A DNA stretch of 64,000 bases from Mycosarcoma maydis (Eukaryota; Basidiomycota; Ustilaginomycetes; Ustilaginales), in contig NC_026499.1 in NCBI RefSeq assembly GCF_000328475.2, positions 339,591 through 403,590 of the forward strand. The letters are read 5' to 3'. How positions within the stretch are numbered: the first letter of the stretch is position 1; every line of letters begins with the position of its first letter. Of the stretch, positions 1-10,900 are shown one piece after another. The notes under the pieces were generated by a model. The model was not told the origin of the DNA. It was given only the letters and a program-made list of their open reading frames with translations, and made no database searches. Both the position numbers and the translations under genes were made by a program.

Positions 1-3000
1 CCCCAGCTAGACCCCGACTATCAACGCGTAGACGCATCTACCTCCACCGCTGCTTCATCAGCCAACACTTCTCAAGGCTCACAGAACGCTTGGAATACTG
101 CCGTCCAGCACATTATCACCACTTGCAAACAGTCGCGCATCCAACCACCTGTCACAGAAGAGCCACAACATCATCTGACGCCATTCCAGCTTTTGCTCAA
201 GGACGTCTTGTTCTACACGAGCTCCCGACATTCTTCACCGACCGGCGATACGCATACGCATCTGATCGCTCCTGTGTCGCATGCAGACTTGTGGCTCTTT
301 GTGGTCGTCACGGACCAAGAAGAGATCAAAGCTAGCACTTCGGCGTCATCAGCCGGCGCCAGCGACACCAATGCCACAGGCGCTGCAGCCGCGAACCAAG
401 AGGGCACGTCTCCGCTGCATCCCACGCTCGTCCGCCGTCTCCCAGCAAACCTGGTCAAATCGCTCCAACGCCTTTCTGAATGCGCTATCACCAGCTCAGG
501 CTCCTACCCACTTCCAGTCGCAGCACCCAACTGCATCGACCTCAAGGGAAAACGATCCTCGTTGACCCAAGACCAGCGTCAAGCACACAGGCGCTTCATG
601 GCATCTGTCAAAGCCAAACTCGTCGATGCTTTGGCTGCGTCGCAATCGACATCCACTAATCCAACACAATCTCACGCCATGCCCAGGCGAGCTCGGCTTC
701 GCCTAGGACGGGGTGTCGTCTTTTTACCACCCCGCCCATCAGACTCGTCTTCCATCGCACTATCGGATGCAGCTTGGTTCGCCGCGCCAAAACAGTCTAT
801 CTCGTTCGACGGCCGCGTCGAATCTGACTGCCTCATGACTCGATTCACCACTTTGCTCACGACCACTTCACTCTTTGTGTACGCTCATTCTCGCCGATTC
901 GGTGCACTTCCATTGACCGACTCCCGATATGCCACCTTTCTCCCCTCGCTGCCTTCATCATCAGCGTCTCCAACAATGCTCATAGCTCCTCTGGGTTATC
1001 ATGTCGAGCTTTTAGGTATCGTGCCAACAAGCAGTGTCGCCGAGGAGCACCTTTCCGAGCTATACTCCAGGCTTGCAACGCTCAGCGCTGGTCCCATCGA
1101 CGACACACGCGACATATCGTCCCTTTTTGCATCGGGACTCGCAATTTGTGCGCTTCCTCGCTCCATCCAGCGATTGCATGACCAACAGCCGCGTCTGCCA
1201 GATCCGCTCCCGAATGAGCCTGATATCGCATCTTCGCAAGCAGAGGCAACAGACGAGGTCATGACCCCTCCTGTTGCCGCTCAAGGTCATGAACAAGCAC
1301 GCAAAGGGTCATCGCAGTTCGGTCCAGAGTCCCGTCACTTCCTGTGGCCTGCTGCTTGGTGCCTTGTCGTACCAGATCAGTCCCGTACGCTCGCACGCGC
1401 CGCTGCGCCTGATGACCTGCAAAACTTGCAAAGCCAACCCATGACTCCGCTCAAGGAACTCGTCTCTTTTACGCTGAAAGTGCTCAACGACGCCAACGAG
1501 TCATCTCCTGTACAGAACGCAAGCGCTTACACGCCTGGCGAGCCAGACGATGCCTCTCTTGCACAGCATCGTGTCGACCTCATCCCCTCAACGCGTCCCG
1601 ACATCACCCCGGCCAGCATCTCGTTCCCTGACTTTGACTTTGCCATGCCCACCGTCGCTTCGGCCACTTCCTCGCAGGCCCTGCCCCCTGCTGGCCATTC
1701 CGTGGCGGCCACATCCCCACTGAAGCGCGAACCGACCAACACGGAGCCTATGCCGGGCGCAAGCACCACAGAGGCTTTCGCACAGGACCTCAACTGGATG
1801 CAGTTCTTGCCCTCCCAGATCAACGAGGCGCCCGCGTCAGCATCAGCCTCGGCTCTAGCAGACCAAAGCAACCTAACCAGCTCATCGGCCCCGGGCGCTG
1901 TCGATGCAAGCACTCAGGGGCCTGGCGGTACACAGAACCCGCAGCTTGATCAGTCAGGTACCAACTGGCTACTCTCCACTGGTTCTGCGTCAGCTCCGCT
2001 CGAAGGTGGAGCAGATGCTGCCACTGCCACTGCTGCAGCTGCTCCTGCTCAAGCTCCGAACCTCGGCGTGCCACCATCGCTCTTGCAGCCACACAGCGCG
2101 ATGCATTCCCACGGTGCGACACCACTGCAGCAGATGGACAATACGCCGCTTGCCTTGACACAGCCTACATCGACGAAGCGCAAAGCTGGCGAAGGCGACA
2201 TCTTTGACAACTTAGGGCTGCTGACCGACGATGACTTTTCTTTCTTCGACGAGTCTGCCTTTGGCCTCCATCCCGAAGCAGGTTTGCCGCCGCACCACGT
2301 CAATCAGCCTGCTGAAGCCGCTCAACTGGCACCATCTCACGACCTTGACTACGACCAGCGTCTCATGTCAGAAGGCAACGGCCCAGGGGTAAAAGCCACG
2401 TCGTCGGCAATCGTCGACCCGCAGCCTGCCACGTCTTCTGCTTCGATCGTAGATGACGTCGCCATGGACGACGCCGGACAGAGCAGTCTAGATGCGCTTT
2501 TCAGCGCCATTCCGGGTCTTCAGCACGCCATGGCTTCAGCCGATTTGTCACAGGCTCAGAGCACGGCTCCGCAGGCCACAGCGTTGTCTGCCGCACCAAT
2601 GCAACCCGCTCAACTTCGAACAGGAGCCAGCACTGCACCAGAGACGGCCGCAGCGACCGCCGGCTCGATGCATGCTTTCCATCCAGCCATGAATTCCTTT
2701 ACGCCGCGTGATGCTTCGGTAGCTACGCCGTTTGGCGATCCGGCCTCTTTGCCTGGCTTCACCCCCAGCTCACTCACCGAGAGCTCACCGACCTTTGGCA
2801 ATCCACAGTACAAGACGCCGAGAACGCCGTACTCTCCTATCGAGGAATATCGGGATGGCGCCACCATTGTCGACTTGCAGAACGACCGTCGTATGCGCGA
2901 GTCGGCCCAGGCTTCCCGAGAGCGCAACGCCACTTCTGCACCGCATCTTTACGCATCCAGCCAGCATCCGGTATTGAAGCGGGGAGCCGAGGACCAGCTG

Positions 3001-6000
3001 CGCCTAGCGGATGTCAGCACAGCAGCCGCGGCCGCAGCAGCGCACGCAGCTATGGACATGGATCTTTCGAACCGAAAGCGGCCAGCCATCGTTCCCAACG
3101 CTTTTCTGCCGTTGCCTCAGACAGAAACACGCAAGCCGCTACAAAGGCTTGCTATCGGTGCTCGTGCCAACCTCGGGCGCAAGTATGACTTGCTGGGTAA
3201 GTTTGCGTCTAGGCCCAAACCTGCTACGATCACCAATTCAGCATCAAACGCAAACAACGTGCCATTGCCAGAGCGCCGTTTGTCGGGCGACGCAAGCAGG
3301 GCGGGTGGCCGAGCAGACAAAGAGGGCGCTGCAGAGTCGGCTCAGTTCGACAAACAGTCGCTGACATCTCATTCGCGGCCAAGGGCGACGAGGCGGTTGC
3401 CGTCCAGGACGCCATCGGGTCGTGGGTTGGCGCTGCTACAGCTACATCGAGACCGGCAGACCAAGGCTTCTCCTGGATCTGTGCTTACCGCTCTTCGTCA
3501 TCCGAGCTCGTCACGAACGCTAGAAGCTCCGGCGACGCCGAGGTCAAGCGACGATTTGGCGCGGTCTGGAGCCGTCAGTGCGTCCGAGAGCGATGCTTCA
3601 AGCAGCGATGGCAACGACGACAGCGATGACGCGCGCAGTGACACAGAGGCAACTGCGTTGACACTGTCTCCCGCAGATCAGGCGACGCTGAAGGCCTCAT
3701 CTCTTGAGGTCATCTCCACCTACCTCTGCGGCGCAACGAGTCTGTCGAAACCGCCGTGGTCTCCGGCTGTCAGCGGGCCGATCGATGAGGCTAGCGACGA
3801 CGTATCGTTACCGAGACAATCCGTCCAGCCACCTGGGTTGCACTTGTGTACTGTGCCTCGAGACTCTTACACGGACTCATCAGCAATCCAGCGAAGGCCA
3901 ACAATGAGGCGATCGACGCTGTCTAGAACGGCCGAGTGGCTGATCCAGAATCCGCAATTTCGCTCGATGTACGGCTTCGGCATGGCGAGCATCACGACGG
4001 GGACAGACGTAGCTGTTGGCGACAAGATTGAGGTGCTTGAAGCTATGGCATCAGTCCTCAGCATCGCACCTGCTTCCGAGGGGTCCAAGCAACCATCCGA
4101 CACTGACATGGACAGCGCAGCCGCTGGCAATGAAGCTCAGTCAGCACTTCCAACGCTCAAGTACCTCGTCAAGGTGACTGGAAGGGCTACCGGTGAAGTT
4201 GCTGCTGCTGCTTGTGCTGCCGACGCCGATAGTGGCTTGGAGATTGCCGAGGTGCTCGAGCCAAGTCGAATCGCCGTCGGCTGCCAAGGCTCGGTAGTGG
4301 AAGCACTGCCGTCAGCGCTCACGCTGTGGGACAAGTCGAAACTGTCGGCGGTCAGTGGACAGAAGCATGTGGTTGCCAAAGTGCTGCTTACAGATGCTTC
4401 GCCAGCATGGCACGAAGAGATTGTCGCTTGGCTGGACCGTGTCCGCATTGCCTTCGAGACGCACGGTCTTGGCACGCACATTGGTAATGCACAATCGATC
4501 CTTGCCATCGCAGACGGGTCGGAAACGTTGGCACTGTCGAGCTATCTGGAGCAACTTTGGCAGGATGGCGAAGCATGGCTGGATACGCTGCGATCCATCT
4601 CGAACCGTGTGCAGCTGGACCTGCTTCAGGGCAAGCATGTGGTGGTGTACACGCTGCAGCCACCGAATTCAACGATATGCGCCTCGGCAGGCTTCCATGG
4701 CCTTTTGCGGCTCGAAGCGGATTTGCGGGCGATGCTGAGCGAGCAAGTGGGTGTGCTTGCCGAGCAGCTGCTCGTTCGTGCTGTCAGCCCGTCTATGATG
4801 ACCGAGAGCGGCAGTCTGGGCTTTGGCCAGCATTCGCAGGCGCTGAGGACATTGGCCTTCTCGGTGTACGACCAGCTACCGCGGCTGGTTCGACGTCAGC
4901 CTGCCAAGGTGCTGCATGGCAAAGAGCCAGGGCCGATCTCGGCGCTCGTGCAATTTCCAGCGTTTAGTCTGTCGAGCGCGTTTGGACGTGCGTCTTCCGG
5001 GACACGATTGGCGGGAGCTGCCGGGAGGACCCAGTTCTCGCTTAGCTGGCCACGCGAGCCAGCTGGTGTAACAGACGAGCACGTGTTGCTGCACGTCGGC
5101 TACCGCATCTGTGAGGCTGTCAGAGGCGGAAAGGCAGCCGAGGCACGGCGCAGTGATCGACTTTCGAGTCGCAACGGCAGCGCGGCGTCGTTGGCTGGTG
5201 CGAGCATATCCGAGTTGGGCCATCTTGCCGATGACGACGCGCCGGGACCAGCGATGCGAGAAAAGGTGGTCATGGTGAGCGCCATCGACGAGCGCGGCGG
5301 ATCGAGTACGGTAGATGCGCTCGCTGCCAACGATGGTGATGGAAGCATCGAAGCATGCGTCGAGCGCGTGTGGCGATTCGCGCTGGCTGAAGCGAGCCGT
5401 GCGCATTTGCATTGGCGTCTGGTGATCTCGAGCACAGGCTTGATGAAGCAGTGCGAGCTGCGAGCTTGGCAGCGGCTGATCGATGCGTACCTGTCGTCGA
5501 GCGGAGCTCAGGAGCGGGTGATAGCAAGCGTGGTGTTGCTGAGCGTGCGACCGGATGAGTCGGGCGCTGTTCTGGCGGAACGAGGGGTAGGCATCAAAGC
5601 GAGACAGGAGTGGACAGCAGCCTCCACGGCGGACAAAGGGAGCTTGATGCTACTGGATGCGGCGGATCTGTCGCAGATGGTCTGTTTTGCGGAACCGATG
5701 CCGATGGAATGGACGCAAGCGTCAGGTGGGTGGGCGGCGATTGGTGAAGAGGATGAAGACGCCGAGCAGGATGGGGACGAGAAGGAGGCGACAGCGATGC
5801 CTCTGGCTTCAGCGATTCTTGTGCATCGCACCCGACCCGACCTTGTCGGCGGCGGTGGCAGGACGAGCACGAGTAGCGAGACGAAACACAAGCATTGTCC
5901 GGATGGATTCACGCCTTACAGTCACGTTCTGGCTGTCGACATGCTTCAAGTTTGGCGCTTGGAGGCAGCGCAGCAGACATCAGTGCAGAACAAGGAAGCC

Positions 6001-6183
6001 AAAGAGGCAGAAGAAGCGTTGAGGAGCGGAGCACTGGACGGAATCATGCGTAGTCTGCATCGACTGCGATTGATCAGCCAAGAACGACACCAGTTGCCGT
6101 GGCCGTACAACGCTCAACCGTGGTGCGTGGCCAGCGTCAATACTTTGGCTGCATGCTTGGACGGAATCGTGCTCAGAGACTGA
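1..6183 (+). CDS. MED13: Mediator complex subunit 13 (5' partial)
   Basis: The reading frame is open from base 1 to the stop at 6181-6183, giving about 2060 visible residues; no initiator ATG lies in the window, so the N-terminus is missing. MED13 (yeast Srb9/Ssn2) is the large linker of the CDK8 kinase module, which reversibly blocks RNA polymerase II binding by Mediator in the nucleus. Seen: an N-terminal part with a YAHSRRFGALPL stretch near residue 290; an acidic motif LTDDDFSFFDES near residue 740, resembling the fungal MED13 signature; long Ser/Ala/Gln-rich low-complexity regions between about 450 and 1200; and a better conserved C-terminal third ending in SVNTLAACLDGIVLRD. Large size with a disordered middle is normal for the family. 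No introns are apparent in the visible part. Identity rests on motif recognition. Confidence 0.8.
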   Translation, partial: PQLDPDYQRVDASTSTAASSANTSQGSQNAWNTAVQHIITTCKQSRIQPPVTEEPQHHLTPFQLLLKDVLFYTSSRHSSPTGDTHTHLIAPVSHADLWLFVVVTDQEEIKASTSASSAGASDTNATGAAAANQEGTSPLHPTLVRRLPANLVKSLQRLSECAITSSGSYPLPVAAPNCIDLKGKRSSLTQDQRQAHRRFMASVKAKLVDALAASQSTSTNPTQSHAMPRRARLRLGRGVVFLPPRPSDSSSIALSDAAWFAAPKQSISFDGRVESDCLMTRFTTLLTTTSLFVYAHSRRFGALPLTDSRYATFLPSLPSSSASPTMLIAPLGYHVELLGIVPTSSVAEEHLSELYSRLATLSAGPIDDTRDISSLFASGLAICALPRSIQRLHDQQPRLPDPLPNEPDIASSQAEATDEVMTPPVAAQGHEQARKGSSQFGPESRHFLWPAAWCLVVPDQSRTLARAAAPDDLQNLQSQPMTPLKELVSFTLKVLNDANESSPVQNASAYTPGEPDDASLAQHRVDLIPSTRPDITPASISFPDFDFAMPTVASATSSQALPPAGHSVAATSPLKREPTNTEPMPGASTTEAFAQDLNWMQFLPSQINEAPASASASALADQSNLTSSSAPGAVDASTQGPGGTQNPQLDQSGTNWLLSTGSASAPLEGGADAATATAAAAPAQAPNLGVPPSLLQPHSAMHSHGATPLQQMDNTPLALTQPTSTKRKAGEGDIFDNLGLLTDDDFSFFDESAFGLHPEAGLPPHHVNQPAEAAQLAPSHDLDYDQRLMSEGNGPGVKATSSAIVDPQPATSSASIVDDVAMDDAGQSSLDALFSAIPGLQHAMASADLSQAQSTAPQATALSAAPMQPAQLRTGASTAPETAAATAGSMHAFHPAMNSFTPRDASVATPFGDPASLPGFTPSSLTESSPTFGNPQYKTPRTPYSPIEEYRDGATIVDLQNDRRMRESAQASRERNATSAPHLYASSQHPVLKRGAEDQLRLADVSTAAAAAAAHAAMDMDLSNRKRPAIVPNAFLPLPQTETRKPLQRLAIGARANLGRKYDLLGKFASRPKPATITNSASNANNVPLPERRLSGDASRAGGRADKEGAAESAQFDKQSLTSHSRPRATRRLPSRTPSGRGLALLQLHRDRQTKASPGSVLTALRHPSSSRTLEAPATPRSSDDLARSGAVSASESDASSSDGNDDSDDARSDTEATALTLSPADQATLKASSLEVISTYLCGATSLSKPPWSPAVSGPIDEASDDVSLPRQSVQPPGLHLCTVPRDSYTDSSAIQRRPTMRRSTLSRTAEWLIQNPQFRSMYGFGMASITTGTDVAVGDKIEVLEAMASVLSIAPASEGSKQPSDTDMDSAAAGNEAQSALPTLKYLVKVTGRATGEVAAAACAADADSGLEIAEVLEPSRIAVGCQGSVVEALPSALTLWDKSKLSAVSGQKHVVAKVLLTDASPAWHEEIVAWLDRVRIAFETHGLGTHIGNAQSILAIADGSETLALSSYLEQLWQDGEAWLDTLRSISNRVQLDLLQGKHVVVYTLQPPNSTICASAGFHGLLRLEADLRAMLSEQVGVLAEQLLVRAVSPSMMTESGSLGFGQHSQALRTLAFSVYDQLPRLVRRQPAKVLHGKEPGPISALVQFPAFSLSSAFGRASSGTRLAGAAGRTQFSLSWPREPAGVTDEHVLLHVGYRICEAVRGGKAAEARRSDRLSSRNGSAASLAGASISELGHLADDDAPGPAMREKVVMVSAIDERGGSSTVDALAANDGDGSIEACVERVWRFALAEASRAHLHWRLVISSTGLMKQCELRAWQRLIDAYLSSSGAQERVIASVVLLSVRPDESGAVLAERGVGIKARQEWTAASTADKGSLMLLDAADLSQMVCFAEPMPMEWTQASGGWAAIGEEDEDAEQDGDEKEATAMPLASAILVHRTRPDLVGGGGRTSTSSETKHKHCPDGFTPYSHVLAVDMLQVWRLEAAQQTSVQNKEAKEAEEALRSGALDGIMRSLHRLRLISQERHQLPWPYNAQPWCVASVNTLAACLDGIVLRD

Positions 6184-6457
6184 TCTGCGTCAAGCACAGC
6201 GCATCTGTGCCTGTCTCTTTGATGATCAACACGACAACATTCGTATTTAGGATCCTTGGCTTTGTGCAGCCAGCCGCGTGACTGAAGAGCGACAAGAGTC
6301 ACGAGTCGTGAGTGGTGTGGCTCAATCGTGAATCACGAATGGTCTCGGGCCACAGCCACGGGCGCACCGTTGGGCGAAGGAGGCACGAGGTGAGGTGAAT
6401 CACGAATGTTATACCGAGGTTTTTGACGACAGACTCACTTTTTTTCTTCTTTTTTTC

Positions 6458-6497
6458 ATTCACGATTCACGATTCACGATTCACGATTCACGATTCG
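6458..6497. repeat. Tandem heptamer ATTCACG, about 5.5 copies
   Basis: Perfect head-to-tail copies of a 7-bp unit (ATTCACG) directly after a poly-T stretch. The same unit recurs in other intergenic gaps of the window. Confidence 0.95.
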
Positions 6498-7604
6498 CTG
6501 ATTCATGGTCCATTCGTGACTCGCTCAAGTCACGAGTCGAATTTCGAGGCGATCTGCGCCGAGGGGGAAGGAAACGGGAAGTCACGAGTGAGGACGGAAG
6601 ACGCCGGATAAGCTACGGAAGTGTCACATGTCACGTGTGGGAATCACGAATGCAGATTGTTGGCATTCGCTTGCATTTCCCCACAGGTCGTTGTGCATTG
6701 GTGCATTCACAATTCGGCGCTGCGTTCATGTTTGTGTGGTCGCACACACAGATGCGAAGCAAGTGGTGGATGGATACTGGAAGAATGACACATGAGCAGA
6801 TATCTCAGCAGCTCATGTTATTGGGAAAGCACTCTAGACTTGGTTGGAACTCGAATACTAGAACTACAGCGTCGACGTCCAATCCATCGTGAATGCCTCG
6901 CACGTCGGCGAGCACAGCGGTGTTGACGAATCGATCATGATCGTCTCGACACCCACAACCACACACCCGTGACCGAGACACGAGATAGAGTCGTGAATCA
7001 CGGATCACCGCGGAGCAATACGCAAAAAAGTGACGAGGGACGAGGGACGAGACGATTGTTAGCAAAACCGAAAAATCAAGCGGAAACAGCGGATGCCTCC
7101 CTCCACTTTACGCAGCCCGACACACCCCGAGACGCCCCGATACGCGCGCTGTGCCGCTGCAAGCAGAAGCAGAAAGAACAAGAAGAATCACAAATCGTGA
7201 GTTGTGAATCGTAAAGCACGAAAAATCACGGAAAGTCTTGAGTGGATGGCACACAGTGGAAAAGACCAAGACCCTTTTTTTCCGTTTTATGGTTGGACCA
7301 AAGCAGAACAAATCACAGTCGTGAGTGACGAGTGAGTCCAATTCAGGTTCGGGCTTCGTGTTCTTTTTCGTGGTTGATAATAATCGATTGACTCAGCCAA
7401 ATCTTCAACTCCTCCTTCTTCGTCATCATCACCAACATCACTTACAATCAACGCAACTTCAAGATCGTCTTCAAGATCGAATGCGAAGCAAAATTTCGCG
7501 CTTCACATTTCATACCAATCCACACGCGTCAACGCACTCTCTCTTCTGCAATCACGGTCACTTTTCGAATCTCGAACATTACCAGACCGTCCATCCATCG
7601 ATTC

Positions 7605-7642
7605 CTGATAGCTGATAGCTGATAGCTGATAGCTGATTGCTG
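7605..7642. repeat. Tandem heptamer GATAGCT, about 5 copies
   Basis: Four perfect copies plus one variant (GATTGCT) of a 7-bp unit unrelated in sequence to the ATTCACG family. It lies about 270 bp upstream of the start codon at 7914. Confidence 0.95.
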
Positions 7643-7913
7643 CAAGGGCTGGTCCCATTATCTCGTGCTTCTATACCCTTCAATTGGTTATCTTCAAACA
7701 CACGAATCTATACCGGCCTTCTATCGACTAGCGCAGACGAAGAGACAATCTCTATACCCCATTTGTCTGTTCCTCTGCTTCGCTTTCTTCCAGACCCTCA
7801 GCATCGGTTTGGTCGCCTTGATTTTTTTTTTTCCGGCCGTTGTGCCATTCCTTTGGCTCCCTGATCGACCGTCTGAGTCATAGGCAAACCTCGGCTGCAC
7901 GGCATCAGCTGCT

Positions 7914-10900
7914 ATGCCTGTGAGCTCGGCTGCCAAACTCGCCTCTCACATATGGAGGGGCGCTGCACAGTCAGCGGCCAGCGCCGCCCATAATTCTGCC
8001 AACTCGTTCCGTGGTGCCTTCCATGGCGCTTCCAACAGCTCTGCCTCGTCCACCGGTTCCTCGGCTTCTGGCTGGGCTTCTGGTCTCAGCAGTGGCGGTT
8101 CTTCCGCTGGTGCCGGAGCGGGTGGCGCCAAATTTCACGCCGGCCGCGGCACTCACTTTTCCTACCAGCACACCGGTCGTGCTCTCTCTCAAGCTTCCTC
8201 GACGCCCAACTCGGATACAAACAACAAGAGCAACGATGAAGAAGACGAAATTCGTAGACAGAAAGCGTACAAACTGCGTCTCGACGGTCAGCACTCGTAC
8301 GAGCGCTCCATGCTCGCCTCTCCTGGTCACCTCACCAACTCGCACTTGCAGGTGCGCTTCCGACATGCCTTTGCCGCCAAGCAAGCTCCTCTTTTCGTCA
8401 CCGCTTCAGAACACACTGGGAACTCCCAGGATGCCGACGCTTCTTCGCAAACCCAACGTCGCGCCGCTTCTACTCTGACGGCTAATCCCAGCGAGGCCAC
8501 AAGCGATGCCGGTGCACCATCCATCTCCACCACCCACAGCACCAACGCCCACGACCGCGTCTATCACGAACTTCGTTCAGCAATTTCGAGAAAAGACGCC
8601 TACCAGATCCGTCTTAGCGTCGACGCTTTCAACGCTCTCCCCAAGGAACAAAAGACCACGGCCGGTTTCAACATGGTCATGGAGTCGCTTCTCGCCATCC
8701 GCAGTCACGGTCAAACCGTCCGCGAGATCACCGACACCTACAACGACATGATCCACACGGGTCTTTCTCCCAACAGTCGCACTTACACTGTTCTCGTAAA
8801 GGCGCTCTGTGCACGCGATGCCGAAACCGCCGCTGCCTCGACCTTGCCTCCGTCTGATGCTACATCCGCAGATGCCGATGCTGCTGCTACAACAGAAGAC
8901 AACTTTGGCCAGGCTCTCAAGCTGATGAGTGTCTGCCACAGCAGCCGTCTTCAGTTTGACGATCAAAAGGCTTACAACGCTGTACTTTCCAGCTGCGCGC
9001 TTCGCGGCGATGTCGACCGTGCTCTCAGTGTGCTTGACCTCCTCGAACGCAGCATGTTTGCCAATACCGACGCCTACACCTTCAAGCATCTCATTCGCAC
9101 CTTTGCACAAGACCCGCAGCTCAAGCCCGACGAGACGCAACAGATGCAAGAATCGCGCAAGCTCGCTGCATGCAAGCAGGTCTTTGACGAGTTTCTGCTC
9201 GCTAGTCAGAAGCCCGACTGGAACCACAAAGACAACAGTATCGTCTGGAGTTCGCTCATCGAGGCCCACTTTGCGCTCAACGATCCAGCGGGCGCAATAA
9301 AGCTGTTCGAAAAGATGCTTCAAGGCGGCGACAACGTCCCGGCCCTTCACCATACCATCATCTCGTCTGTCATCACCGGATTCCTTGACAGCGGCGACAC
9401 CGCCACTGCGCTCCACTGGTTCATCAAGGTCACTTCGATGCAAGCCGCAAATACTGCTCCTCACTCGATGTCGTCCGATTCGCAACCCATGCCTAGCATC
9501 AAGTCGATCGAGTACCTCATCACCAAATTAGCAGAATCGGGCGACGACTTGCTAGAGCCGCTTCAGCGCGTCTTTCACGTCTATCTGCAGCGCTGTGTCG
9601 AGCTTCATCGCTACGCCCAGCTTGAAACGCTCATCGCACTCGCTTCCGCCAACTCGGTTCGTGCTCAGCGTCTTCTGCAAGCTGGCTCGGCACAAGAGGC
9701 CAACGCTGCGCTCGACCGTGCTCTGGACGCTGCCGCTTCCTTCTTTTCGCGCGAAGCCACATCGCTTGCCCGTCTTTCCCCGTCCAACTTGGAGTCCAAG
9801 ATTAGCACCATCGTATCGACCATTTTCCAGCTCACCGAGGTCCTCCTTACTGCCGACCGCGTCGTCGACGCGGGTTGCACTCTGACCTACGCACGCATCT
9901 TTTTGGACAAGTTCGATCTTGCAGCAGAATCCTACCAACCCTTTGCTGTGCAGCTCTCGCAACTGGCATCTCGCTTTTTCACCACCAATTCTCCTGCCAC
10001 CGCCAATGACGCCCATCCCGCTTCTATCCGACTGTTTGCCAGCGCCGAATACCTGGCTCCCGTGCTACGCGAAGCCGGCTTGCTTGACGAGCACGTCGCT
10101 GCTTCCCTTGCCGATCTGTATCGAAGCGTGCATGCCCAGTCGTCAGACGTTGTCCTCAATTTGCCGCTCTCTAACGATGCCTGGACCATGATCTTGGAGG
10201 CATTCTGCTTTGAGGAGCTCAATGTTCGACCGCTCAACTTGGACGCTTACAAGGCTGACGGTATTCCGATGGTTTTGCACGATATCGCCAAGCTGCCGGC
10301 TGCTGCTTCAGAAGGCAGTGAGAGTAGCGCGGATCGTGCATCCATCGACACGACCAAGGCAGTGCAAGTCACGCTCGCTCGTTACGGACAAGAAGCGCTC
10401 GCGTTGCTTCCTGAGTGGACGACGCAAAAAATCTCCACAGTTGCAGAGCAAGAAGCTCAAGACGTCGCTGCTGTCCGAGATGAGACCAGCAGTGAGACGG
10501 GATCGGCTTCTCAACTCAGTACGTCGACCCCTGCCACCACGCCGCCGCAACAACATTCGCCTCTTCACCGCCAGGATCTGCCCGCACCGACGCTCTCTTG
10601 TACCACCTCGGGAACTTGCTCGTCTACTTTGTCATTCCCTGCTGTTCAAGTCGTCGATACCGACTTTGGTCACAAGCTAATCTCCCTCGCGCGTCCCTCG
10701 GGGCAGAAGGAGGCGCCTCGCGTCTTTGAGGAGGTGATCGAGCAGACCAAGGTCGGAAACTTTGCGCATCCTGAAGGTATTGCTGTCTTGATCGGTGCTT
10801 TCGGACGTCTTGGCAACGTCGATCGCGTCGAGCAACTTTATGCCATGGCTCAGCACGTGTTGCACGCTTTGGTCGGGGACCCGACTTGGCAGACCAACGC

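Larger units (their letters stand above)
6184..7913. other. Intergenic region with heptamer repeats and pyrimidine-rich leader
   Basis: No convincing gene. The first part holds scattered TCACGA/TCGTGA words and the heptamer array at 6458-6497. A second array (GATAGCT) lies at 7605-7642. The last 500 bases (about 7390-7910) are rich in C and T with poly-T runs, as expected for the promoter and 5' leader of the gene starting at 7914. Short open frames here are built largely from the repeats. Confidence 0.7.

Noticed and set aside
6458..6497. Telomere variant repeat
   Set aside because: ATTCACG does not resemble the TTAGGG-type repeat expected for smut telomeres, and it is interspersed between housekeeping genes.
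6395..6892. 165-codon plus-strand frame upstream of the PPR gene
   Set aside because: Much of it translates the heptamer array (repeated SRFTIHD-type peptide); no domain.
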